NCBI RefSeq assembly: GCF_000003605.2
Contig: NW_003119425.1
Coordinates: 1,690,140-1,715,985, forward strand
DNA from: Saccoglossus kowalevskii
Taxonomy: Eukaryota > Hemichordata > Enteropneusta > Harrimaniidae
Length of the DNA stretch: 25,846 nt
Direction of reading: 5' to 3'
Under the pieces are notes generated by a model. It was not told the DNA's origin and did no database searches. It was given only the letters and a program-made list of their open reading frames with translations. Below, one piece after another: positions 1 through 10,066 of the stretch. How positions within the stretch are numbered: the first letter of the stretch is position 1; each line of letters begins with the position of its first letter. The position numbers and the translations under genes are program-made.

Positions 1-880
1 GTGATATTTTCGACTTCTTGTTAAAAACCGCAAGTGCAATTGCTTTGATATTACATATATAGGTACTACATGTGGACCTCTCTCAGAATTGTTCATTTTG
101 TAATGATATCTTTAATTCTCTAATTTTGGTGAATATTTTTATCATTTTTGGTAAAAAGTGATATTTTCGACTTCTTGTTAAAAACCGCAAGTCCAATTGC
201 TTTGATACTACATATATAGGTACTACATGTGGACCTCTCTCAGATTTGTTCATTTTGTGATGATATCTTCAATTCTCTAATTTTGGTGAATATTTTTGTA
301 ATTTTTGGTAAAAAGTGATATTTTTGACTTCTTGTTAAAAACCACAAGTCCGATTGCTTTGATATTACATATATAGGTACTACATGTGGACCTCTTTCAG
401 ATTTGTTCATTTTGTGATGATGTCTTCAATTCTCTAATTTTCGTGAATATTTTTGTAATTTTTGGTAAAAAGTGATATTTTTGACTTCTTGTTAAAAACC
501 AATAGTTCAATTGCTTTGATATTGCATATTTAGATACTACATGTAGACTTTTCTCAGATTTGTTCATTTCGTGATGATATCTTGGATTCTATAATTTTGG
601 TGAATATTTTTGTCATATTTGGTAAAAAGTGATATTTTCGACTTCTTGTTAAAAACCAAAAGTTCAATTGCTTTGATATTACATATATAGATACTACATG
701 TAGACCTTTCTCAGATTTGTTCATTTCGTGATGATATCTTCAATTCTCTAATTTTGGTGAATATTTTAGTCATTTTTGGTAGAAAGTGATATTTTCGACT
801 ACTTGTTAAATACTGTAAGTCCGATTGCTTTGATACTATACATATTGTTCATTTTCTGATGATGTCTTCAGTTCTTTAAT
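1..880. repeat. 157-bp satellite array, about 5.6 copies, cut by the window edge
   Basis: Units begin at 1, 158, 315, 472, 629 and 786 with the landmark GTGATATTTTCGACTTCTTG or a close variant, so the period is a constant 157 bp. Each unit carries the same order of landmarks: GTTAAAAACC, TTGCTTTGATA, TACTACATGT, TTGTTCATTT, GATGATATCTT and TTTTTGGTAAAAA. The sixth unit has an internal deletion after TTTGATACTATACATA and ends near 880. Copies differ by scattered substitutions and all keep the same length. The array enters from the left, so its full size is unknown. There are no open frames and no transposase signature. It is an ordinary AT-rich satellite by appearance; a centromeric or heterochromatic role would be speculation. 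Confidence 0.95.
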
Positions 881-1545
881 TGAAATGTGCATTTCTAACA
901 GCGGAGCTATCTCAGCCGATAGGCTGCTTGTTTTTGTATATCAAATAAAAACTTGTCATGACCAACAGAAAATCACTGGTAAAACTCTGGAATGTCAAGA
1001 ATTTCTCAGCTCAATGCAGTAAGCATGGAGATTATTTTCTCAGTTGCTGCTTAATCAATGATAGACTGATTTATATAAAAGTATCTTTTCACTTTTCTTA
1101 AAATATCTTTTCTTGCCAACAAAAAACAGAATTTGGTTGGCAAAATTCCCATATCCTTGACTGCTCAGGATGCACAGTGTGTTATAAATATCTGAGAGTA
1201 CTGGAATGCACTGATGGACTGAAATGATGTACAGAGACAGTCCCACATTAGGGTCACATGTACTATACTATTATTTTTAATTTATGGTAACAAATGCTCC
1301 ATGCTCTATCAGCTGGTACGTCAATAAATAGTCAATCACTGCATTTGCTTCTACCTGATGGCATTTGGTTACTGACATCTGTTATCCTGTCTGAGCTCAG
1401 AAACAAGTGTAAATGTAAGGTCAAGTAAATCATGAAAATTTCTTTTATTTACTAATTTGATATTGATTATTAATCCATGATTCAGTGTTCGTTCTATCAG
1501 AAGCACATCTTCAGTAGAAGTGAACTTAGGGAATGACCATTTATT
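881..1545. other. no recognisable feature
   Basis: Anonymous AT-rich sequence after the satellite. The only open frame above 60 codons is antisense (1055-1246), with no recognisable motif or splice context. I see nothing functional here. Confidence 0.6.
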
Positions 1546-1666
1546 ATTACTAAGGGGGAGTCGGGTAATTCTCAGTGCTTTTTCAAAAAAATCAATGGAC
1601 CCCCTTTTATTTATTTTGTAAAAGAGGGTGCCCCTCTTTAGAAAAAATAAAAAATTTGTAACCCCC

Positions 1667-1702
<36 letters not shown>

Positions 1703-1830
1703 TTTCGAAAAAGGCGTAAAGTAAAAAAAAATGTGTCTCAATCTTTAAGAGGAAAATGTCTCCTCCTTCAGCCTTGATAAAAATCACTGCTGCCCCCCTT
1801 GTGGCTTTCGAAAATATGCTGACCCGCCCC
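1546..1830. repeat. low-complexity block with (CT)11 and (AT)7 microsatellites
   Basis: A G-rich then C-rich and A-rich stretch surrounds a perfect (CT)11 at 1667-1688 followed directly by (AT)7 at 1689-1702. Similar C-rich phrases recur around it (ACCCCC near 1598, GCCCCTC near 1631, GCCCCCC near 1793), which suggests a decayed mobile repeat, but no ends can be defined. Confidence 0.7.
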
Positions 1831-3210
1831 TCTCTGTTTTGCCTTCCTCTTCAGGAATAATAAACCTGAAATTACTTTATTGTAAGCTATATCATCGAAC
1901 AATTTCATGAAAAACAGTACTGTTTCATATATAGATCCATGTATAAACAGTTGCCTTTATATTTATTGTACATTGGATTATTGAAATATTTCTATCATTT
2001 TCACAGTTTTGTGACATCACATGATGAACACTGACAATCACTGGTATAATCACTGTTGAGTACAAACCTTCGGATTCATTTATCGAGCATAGACTTGAAA
2101 ACACAAATTGTTTGATCATGATATAAATGTACATTATCCACTTAGTTGATAAATTGTTTGTAAATCAAACGGGTGTATTAAAGTTGATTAAAAAGAATCA
2201 GAATTTTTAAATGCCATTTTGGAAATGTTAGTACGGTATTACACTGTTTATGTGAGACCTTGCCCGGACATGAAATTTAATTTTTTCATGGAATCAGTGT
2301 AATATCAATTTCATGCAAGTTGTGATTTGCTGAATATTGTTGGTACTACGTCAAGTTTTAGTCTGCACTTAACTTTTTCTAAAACGGTGTAGCAAAATGT
2401 GTGCTGGTAATATAGTGGAAATATAGTGGAAATTATGGCTTTAGTTTATAAAAACATGGTCTTGTAAAAATTCTAGAGCCTTGAGTTGAAGAGCATGGTC
2501 CGAACGCCAAAGTAGTCAATGTTTTTACAAGCTGGATGCTTGCATTCTGTTGTTGTAAATTTCCAATGAAATCATAAACTAGGGCAAGGCCCTTCTAAAG
2601 AAAAGAAGATAAAGTAAAGATTCCTTTGTGTAAAAAAAAAATTTCTTAAAATATTTGTGTGAAGTAATTATGAAATAATGTTTTACGATACCACTCCTCT
2701 TATTACTAGTGATACGCTGTGTGTGACCTGTGCTCTGTGAAAACCATTTTAACAACATTGCTTCTCTTCAGTGTCCATCAATTTTCTGATTATATCTTGT
2801 TTTCTTTATTAAACTTTCATGAGACTTCAATGAATATTGGATTGAACTTACATTCTGCGTTTGTTGAGATATTTCACTGTAAAAATGGACTATGCAGTTA
2901 GTGGATTTCGCAGTGGTTTAATTAAAGAGGTTAACGACTGAGAAGTGTTTTTTTATTTAATAATTCAAATTACACTGCTTGTGGAATCAATTGACTAAAT
3001 ATTTGGGGAACAAAGCAGAAAAAATATGGTCCTGAAATACCAGTGATATCATGCTATACGATTGATAAAAGTAACAATTATAAACAAAGCAAAATTTGTA
3101 TTAAATTGTTTTTCTGAATCACCACATGTACTATCGAGATAGGTGCGTGATTTTGCCTATTAGTCTTCATTCTGATGTTGTCCAAAAACAGGGACTTATG
3201 GATTGACCTC
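1831..3210. other. no recognisable feature
   Basis: AT-rich DNA with frequent stops in all frames. Short open frames at 1925-2134 (-) and 2719-2901 (+) have no recognisable domain, no convincing splice context and biased composition. I do not call them genes. Confidence 0.6.
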
Positions 3211-3253
3211 TGTGTGTGTGTCCGTGAGTGAGTGTGTGTGTGTGTGTGTGTGT
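3211..3253. repeat. (GT)n microsatellite with one interruption
   Basis: A run of TG dinucleotides at 3211-3221, broken by CCGTGAGTGA, then resuming to 3253. Length polymorphism is likely; no other function is suggested. Confidence 0.95.
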
Positions 3254-3259
3254 CTTAAT

Positions 3260-3850
3260 CTATATCATTTCTTGCATTCCGGAATTGGATCTTGGTCGTT
3301 TATGTATGGATTTTGGTATGGATGGTATTAGACATTACGGGTTCCTGATGCACATCATTTTGTTTTTCAGATCAGATTGTTTTTAATGAATGCTGTTCTT
3401 GAGTCATATCTCTGATATGCTTTGACTGATTATGTTCAAATTTTATATAATCATTATGCATCATGTCATACATTTAGATATACAGATAGATTTGTTTGTC
3501 GATCCAATTCAAAATGGCTGAATGACGGCCATTTTTGTGCTGAAAAATCATCAAAATCAAGCATTTCTGGCATTCTGAAACTGGATCTCAGCTGTTTACA
3601 GATAGATTTCATTCAAACTTAGTACATATATAGGACATTACAGAACCTTGATGCATGTCATTTTAGTTTTCCGATCAAATTCAATATGGTCAATCGGTGG
3701 CCATTTTGTTTTAATAAATGCTGTTCCAGAGTAATATCTCTCAATATGGACAAGTACTCGTTTGATTGTCAATCATTTTAATGTTGAAAAATAATCATAA
3801 TTCAAGCATCCATATCTCTGACATGTTTATATTCAAACTATATTACTATA
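3260..3850. repeat. old, diverged tandem repeat of about 300 bp
   Basis: Several landmarks occur twice in the same order: GCATTC..GGATCT (3274 and 3570), GACATTA..CTTGATGCA or its variant (3332 and 3634), TCATTTT(G/A)GTTTT followed by CGATCAAATT or its variant (3355 and 3659), and TGCTGTTC before a TATCTCT phrase (3391 and 3719). Spacings range from about 296 to 328 bp because the copies carry indels. A submotif of AATGGC or AATATGG followed by GCCATTTTTGT or a variant appears at 3508 and again at 3680. The 66-codon open frame at 3422-3622 lies wholly inside the repeat and is treated as chance. Confidence 0.65.
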
Positions 3851-5112
3851 AACAAAATTATATATTTTAAATTTGATAACTAATGGGGACTGTGACATGC
3901 AGCCTGCAAATAAAATTAACATGTACTTTGGAGGGTACATCTTTAGCTACAATAAGATGTCTGCTGAGTTCACATGCAATGGCCGTTCTGATCATTCCAT
4001 AGGGTGAATCCCCTCTGGCCAACCCAGTTGCTTACAACACTTACATTGCTCTGCAAGGTTGCATTGATTGATTTCATCTAGGCAATCAGGTCAATTATGG
4101 ACAAGAACATCAAATGTCCACTCTCCAGTCATTTTAAAAATGGCGCATTAATTAATTGATCACAGCCTGAGATCCAACAGTGGGTGTATTTGACCTAGAA
4201 CATTGCCTGACTATTGAATTAGAGCCTCGTATGTTGTAAATTGCAATTATATACAGAAATATACTCTTTCAATGGAAGTGGGGAGGGGGGGGGGGGTGTG
4301 TGTGTTAATTAATGTATTTATTTGTTGCAACCCATTTGAATCAGGACACTATTCAATAGATAGGAGTTGCAAAACGTTTGCAAGAAAGAACATAATGTTG
4401 CAGGGCTTTATCTCCCTAGTACTTTTATAATAGACCTGGTAAGTCAAGTGATATACTTGATTTTAATGACTGTGTATTGGTTCTGCAAACATACTCAGCT
4501 GGGGGATTTGGGTTAACATTAGTAACTCTCAGAGAGGTTTTTAAACATTTGTGGAAAAAAAAAATTATGTAGGGGAAAAGGAAAAGAAAGGAAAAAAACA
4601 AAAAACAGCTTAAATTTAAGTGAAGGAATAATTTTCCAAGTTTTTTTAGTCAGCTCTTTTAATAGCTACTGGATAAGTCAGTTTTAAGACACAACACAAT
4701 TTTAAAAATTCTTTCTGTCCATTGATTGATTTAGTAAGTGATATTCACCTGTTTACACAGTTCAATCAGTCATGTTACTATTCTTGAACAGTGGAGGAAT
4801 CTTGGCAGCTGCTGTTCATTCCAGTCATTATTATACTTTCTGTATTCAATGATATAATTATGCTTTACAACTTAAACTCAGGTCAAAATTATTAAATATT
4901 TGCTCTAGATCTTGCCTGCCTCTTTTGACGTTCAATGTTTTAAATTTTGTGAGAACAAATTTCTGCTAATTCAGTGAGTCTCGAAAATTTCTAGTCATTT
5001 TGGAACTATTTCTATAAGAAATGTTACAGAATTATTTTATAAAAAAATAGACAGAATTCATCAGAATTTACAAATAATTCAGGACAACCATAATTATCAA
5101 TTTTACATAACT
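3851..5112. other. no gene seen; contains a G-run with GT tail
   Basis: Anonymous AT-rich sequence. The only distinct items are a near-uninterrupted G run at about 4278-4296 followed by a short (GT)n, and an A/G-rich stretch near 4555-4605. No coding signal is visible. Confidence 0.6.
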
Positions 5113-5455
5113 AATACTGTAAAGTGCTTTATTTTTGCTCAATCAGTGAAAATAAATTCCGCCGAAATGAACTTTTTCTATATTTTACATTCCACTCATC
5201 CAAAAACAACAAAAATAGACTTCATACAAAACAGCTGAAATGTCTTTTCAGTGAAAATTGATTCCTGCTAACTTTTTTCTCACTGTATGTACGCAAACAA
5301 CATTTTGAGATATAATGAAACCTTATTACCATAGCAACCAATGATAAATTGCTCAAAAGACACAACAGCTGCATAACAGTGAATTTTGCAAATTTTTGTC
5401 CTGGTGATGAAAATTAAATGTTATACCGTGTTATACAGCTGAGGTTACTGTATTA
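5113..5455. mobile_element. small non-autonomous TIR element (MITE-like), TACTGTAAA family
   Basis: The left end reads AATACTGTAAAGTGC. Read on the opposite strand, the right end gives AATACAGTAACC, so the outer ten bases match as inverted repeats with one mismatch. The roughly 340-bp interior has no open frame and contains TCAGTGAAAAT repeated at 5145 and 5248. The same terminal motif bounds elements at 14472-14712 and 23897-24109. This fits a miniature inverted-repeat element moved by a transposase encoded elsewhere. The exact target-site duplication is not clear, so the boundaries are approximate. Confidence 0.5.
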
Positions 5456-6215
5456 TTAGGATTATTGGCTAGTTATCACATATTTATAGTCATATATTCA
5501 CATTATTTGGATTATAATAAATCTTTAAAAAAAACATCTAAGGGATTTCTATAAGAAAAATGGCCGTGAATGAATGAAATCCAAATTCTACAAATTTCAT
5601 AACTTAAAGGGGAACCGCTCAATCCCTTGGAATGCACCAAAGAATCATGGGACACTATTGTTTATGTTGTTTACAATGTTAATCTATCTTTTGTTATCCA
5701 TTGTTATTTTAATCCAGAAAGTAAATTTGTTGTAAAATTAATCTTAACTGGAAGGTGCCCCTTTAAACTCAAAAAAAAAAAAATTCTAGATAATTTCGAC
5801 TACGATAATCAATATTTCATTGTCGGACAACTAACAAGAAATCACTTTTTGAAAATTGACAACTACTTTTGTAAGACAGTATAACAGTTTTTTTTTTCTT
5901 GATTATGTTGATTGTATGACTTCCCTAAGGAACCCTTTGTTGCCTTGGTCATAACTATGTTATGGCTTGTTTTGCCACAAGGCAGATAATCGAAAGTGCT
6001 AATGTAGGATATATGTTCATATTTAAGTTTCATGTTTCAATATTAAGTTTCAAGTTGTGCCAGTTACACAATATAATAACTAAAGAAAAATTTTAGTTTC
6101 AACTAAAAAAGTAATTTATTGCTAAACATGTTTAACATGTGATTGAAGATATTTGTAGAGGGCGCTATCTCAGCTTTTGCGAACTAAGTTTTTTTTTCAA
6201 AATTCTTAATATTAT
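5456..6215. other. no recognisable gene
   Basis: AT-rich DNA with homopolymer runs (A at 5770-5781, T at 5888-5897). An 85-codon open frame at 5627-5884 is AT-driven, lysine- and asparagine-rich and crosses the A-run. It has no family resemblance or splice context, so I leave it uncalled. Confidence 0.55.
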
Positions 6216-6607
6216 GATGATATTACGAGGATATTGCAAAGTATGCAAGAAGACAGTACAGCAAAAGTATCAACCGAGGCGCAGCAGAGGTCAGTGCAAC
6301 TGCATACTGTCTGAGTGCGTACTTTGCAGTATCCTTGTATTAACCTTATTTATATTATATATCTTTTCCTCCCAGGGATACATCATGGGAATGCCGAAAT
6401 CCAAAACGTTTAGAACAGATTTAGCGAACTTCTTTGTGTGGGGGCAGCCATGTTTGTTTTTATTGTTAGAAGACGCTTACGCGCATAGTCGTTCTATATT
6501 TGGAATTTACATTTCCTAATATGGTAGATTGAAAATACCCAGTGCAATACCGCAAAATTACGGCACGCTGTAACTTATGGCCTCACAGTGACAGATGTAT
6601 AATAATA
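6216..6607 (+). repeat. dispersed fold-back repeat, copy 1
   Basis: About 390 bp matching a second copy at 22959-23340 in the same orientation. The 5' part is a long imperfect palindrome: the left arm at 6221-6258 (TATTACGAGGATATTGCAAA and on) pairs with the right arm at 6301-6343 (ending CAGTATCCTTGTATTAA). Next come a pyrimidine tract ending in CCCAG (to about 6375), a conserved block (CATCATGGGAATGCC, AAATCCAAAACGTT, AGAACAGATTTAGC), and a tail ending TGACAGATGTATAATAATA. Its short outer ends, ATTATTA-like on the left and TAATAAT on the right, look like a terminal inverted repeat. Similarity to copy 2 stops near 6607. A 126-codon frame through this copy is not kept through copy 2's hairpin, so I do not call a gene. 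Confidence 0.8.
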
Positions 6608-8041
6608 GTATACATGTGTATAAATACTAATATTAAAATATGAAAATCATATTATATTTTAAAATCTTTTACTGTTACAGTGATTATTTTTAATATTTAC
6701 GATTGCATTATGAAAGTTTTATAAAAAAGGCAGTTGAAGCATTGTAAATTCTGTTCTTTTTGTTTTCGGCTGAATTCTGTTCTCGTGTACATGCCAAATA
6801 TGAAAGAGAACATTAGTGTAATTACTGACCCAATATGGGTTGTACCTGAGTACAGGACTTCTGTCAAAATTTAAACTTTTCAAATGAAATTCAACAGTCT
6901 GATACTATTAGATAATTTTATTTTTTGTATAATTCTGTACAAAGTAATTTAGCTTAATTTGCATATTGATTATGCAAATTATTGTGTTTCATATGTGAAG
7001 AAGTACAAGAACAAAAAAGGCTGTTATATTATCAGTGGCTTGTATTTTACTTAAAATCTGTGGCTCAAATGTCAAGAGTGCAGTCAGTATGAGTGGTTCT
7101 GTAGACTGGATTGCCAAGTTTAGTTTTCGTCAGACTTATCATATCCTAGTAACATGATATCAAGCTGTCAGTAATATTGTTGGATATTTGTTTTATGCTG
7201 GAATTCACATTGTAAAAACAACTCTTGATACTTTTTAATTTAATTTTGTTTTGTATATTGTAGTTATCCATGTTTTGACACCTACCAGTGGAACCACAAT
7301 AACGCCTTGTGTTAATGGAATATAATGCAACACTGATTATATTCATAGTCATTACACCGTAGCCGTTATATATATATTCTTACAAAATGGAAACGCAATG
7401 AACCTTGTGGAAATAATAAAAGATCTTTTCAACTAGTACATACTTGAACCATGTTGTTTACTCGATAAATGACCCAAATGGGTGTGATAACAATGACTCT
7501 TTAATAGCAGGTTTTCTTTCCAGTTTTCTTCACTGCTTTTCTTGGCTCGTTATTCTTACGCTATAGGGTTTAAGAAAAAAGGTTAAAGCATGTTGTGTTG
7601 TGACTGGAAGCTTTTATTTATATTTCTCACTAGTTGTATAGTCAACGTACTTAAGACTTGACAAATACACTAAAAAGGCGTGTCATATGTACATGTGGTC
7701 TTTGAGCTAACAAAGAGCTAGTCACAGTTGATTGGATTTCCTAAGGTAACCCTTATATGTGTGCTGACTGTCGTCTACTTGGAGCTTTGATTCATTCTAC
7801 GTAATCCGCTTACCTTCATTCAACTACTCACCAAAAACACAAACCTGTAAACTTCTTGTATTCTCAATGGTTTGTTTGTTAGTTTTGTTTGTGTTTTGAA
7901 AACAAAACAGTAGCTCCAAACTTGAGATGATAAACTAGCTGTTCTTCTAGAATAAGTAGCTGAAAAGATTTGTGACCTCTATGAACCTATGTTGAGTTGA
8001 GATTGTAGATGAGTAATGAGAAATTAACTGCACTTTTGGCG
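6608..8041. other. no gene seen
   Basis: Anonymous AT-rich DNA. A 68-codon antisense frame at 7146-7352 has no recognisable features. The one notable item is the palindromic octamer pair listed separately at 6956-6980. Confidence 0.55.
6956..6980. promoter_or_regulatory. perfect dyad of two POU-type octamers
   Basis: AATTTGCATA at 6956-6965, then a 5-base spacer (TTGAT), then TATGCAAATT at 6971-6980, which is its exact reverse complement. Each half contains ATTTGCAT/ATGCAAAT, the octamer bound by POU/Oct homeodomain factors. That the dyad binds such a factor is inference: AT-rich sequence produces octamers by chance, and no nearby gene start is identified. Confidence 0.35.
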
Positions 8042-8067
8042 TTTTTTTTTTTTTTTATTTTTTTTTT
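8042..8067. repeat. poly-T tract
   Basis: A T run broken by a single A (8057), followed by AAATAATAAACAATAAC. Read from the other strand it could be the A-tail of a retroposed sequence, but no retroelement body is recognisable next to it. Confidence 0.6.
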
Positions 8068-8491
8068 AAATAATAAACAATAACAAATTAATAATACTGC
8101 TGTTTTTTATTTCTCTGAACACGGAGATAAATAAATTAAACAAAAATTAAAAGCTTGGTATATATAAATATAGAAACAGTACTGGACCAATTAATATAGT
8201 TAATAATCTATTGGTAGTTTCTATAAACAGGTCACTGAATATGTTCTGGCTGGAATCTTGAAATATATAATTATAAATGCTGTATTATTTTCATGCATAA
8301 TTGCAAAAGAACTCATAGTTTTATTGGAAAATCTTTGAAGATGCTCAAAATATCAAAATTAAATCCCAGTGAAAGTTATTGCTTTTATATAGAGAGGAAT
8401 TCTACGAAAATTTCTTATAAATAGTTAATTGGCTGCTTATAAACAGAAGTTTTCAAATTGGTAAAGTCAGTACTTTGTTAATACAGTAATG

Positions 8492-10066
8492 TTACCGTAT
8501 TTATCCGGGTTAAACCCAGGGTCTTGAACATGGAAAATTGTCGAAAAGAAGGGGTGGGTGTTTGCCAGGAGATCCCCGGCAAAAAAAACGAAAATTCGCA
8601 AACGCAAACGGCAAATGAAAACATGCAACGGAAATAAATGAACAATATGCAACACTAGAAGTAGAACAAAAATAATGTACTGCTTATAATGTGACAAATA
8701 AACCAGAAATAATAAAAATCGACAGTGAGGAATCATTTGAATTCGGATTTTCCTGCCGACAAACACGCCCAATACGCGTGAACTCAAAATGAATTAAAAT
8801 GTCAGGGGTTAAACTGCGTAAAATGATTTCCGGTCTCGACAAATTATGAATCAACCGTCATACAAGATCAATAATAATTTACAAATTTACACAGTAAAAA
8901 TTATAAAAATTCATAGCTGTTTGAAAACAATTCTCAGATCTTTATTTGTACGTTCATTGCCATCTTCGTCAAACTCAAAACCCTCAAAGTCCAAGTCGGC
9001 GACACTGTTGCCGTCGAACAAAAGCCCTACAACTTATTCCTGAAGTTCGTCGATATCGTCCCACACAATTTGGACTTAGCACTTTTAATCCACGGATTTC
9101 GCAGTCTGTCAGCTTGGCACTTTTCATTCATGTCTAATCATAATAAAGAGACAAGAAAAATGGCACACGATGCTTTTGTTTACAGTCTTGCAATCATCTT
9201 TGATCTTTATGCATCTGCTTTTTACTGATTGGCTAAGAATGACATCACTACTAGTATTTCATCATAAAGGTCAAATCGTGACATTGCTTTTTTATCAGAC
9301 TCGACGCTTATTAATCACGGTGAAAGTTATCATTCAGCAAGTTCCGGCGATTGGAATGTCTCACTATATGCATAGTGTGGTGGACTTGAAATAGGAAGTT
9401 TTTTTTTATCCAACGACAGAAGAATAGTTTTCATGACGGTGATGAAAAATGGTAAAAAAGTTGGCAGTCTTCGGCGTGACATTGCAATATTGCTGACCCT
9501 AGTTATGGATTCGCAAGCTGCTACAAAATATTTTATAAAGCCAAAATAACGTGATTTCAACCACTCTCCCAGGTACGGGTTGCTACAATATTCCAACATT
9601 GGTTTCATCGTCGACGGCGCTAAAGCTGAACGAGTGCGACACTTGCTAAGCGGCTCTCTTTATACAATTTGCCTGAATCATTTCCAAGGAAGCACAAACC
9701 AAACGACCAGCCATTTTAGGGCCACGACATATTTCAAAAAAAGAACTACCGTTTCTGCTTTAATATATATTTTTATAGACTAGCTGACTGTTATGATTCA
9801 GAACGCGCTGCCCTGAAGGCAGAAAGCTGTCACAGCTATTTTGTATTCACCCCTTGTTTTACGCAATTAACAATTTTTATAAGTATCACGACAGACTTCA
9901 AAAAAGTCAACTGTTAATACAACCACAGTCAACGAATAGAAAATATTTTTTTTTGTGTGTAGAAAAAGACCCCCTGGGCGTGTGCCCGGATATGACCTCA
10001 ACTTCTTTATTGTGTCAAAAGTGGGGGGTGGGTGTTCATGGGCTCTTACCCAGATAAGTACGGTGA
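8492..10066. mobile_element. decayed DNA transposon with terminal inverted repeats, about 1.57 kb
   Basis: The left end reads TTACCGTATTTATCCGGGTT. Read on the opposite strand, the right end reads TTCACCGTACTTATCTGGGT, which gives paired imperfect inverted repeats continuing into CCCA. Just inside each end a GGGGTGGGTGTT phrase preceded by CAAAAG or CGAAAAGAAG occurs in the same orientation (about 8540-8562 and 10010-10036). The interior is richer in CpG than its surroundings. On the minus strand it holds broken coding-like stretches: one near 9119-9028 reading ADRLRNPWIKSAKSKLC, and an acidic one near 9023-8944 reading DLDFEGFEFDEDGNE, in frames separated by stops. Acidic tails of this kind occur in many DDE transposases, so a dead transposase read leftward is plausible. 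The family is not identified. A target duplication (possibly TA) is not certain. Confidence 0.6.
8944..9119 (-). pseudogene. possible transposase remnant, antisense and frame-broken
   Basis: Reading leftward, bases 9119 to about 9028 encode a basic stretch that includes ADRLRNPWIKSAKSKLC before a stop. After a frame change, bases 9032 to 8944 encode an acidic stretch with SVADLDFEGFEFDEDGNE. A stop codon interrupts the second frame just upstream, after DDIDELQE. A basic block followed by an acidic DFEGF-type tail resembles C-terminal parts of transposases in invertebrate DNA transposons, but I cannot name the family. Its position inside a TIR-bounded element supports the reading. A separate 92-codon minus frame at 9608-9330 may be another fragment. 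No function should be assumed. Confidence 0.3.

Noticed and set aside
5627-5884. 85-codon open frame with an ATG
   Set aside because: It is AT-biased and runs through an A homopolymer, with no motif, splice signal or neighbour to support it.
6139-6519. 126-codon + strand open frame
   Set aside because: It crosses the palindrome of a dispersed repeat. The second copy does not keep the frame through the hairpin, and no family is recognisable.
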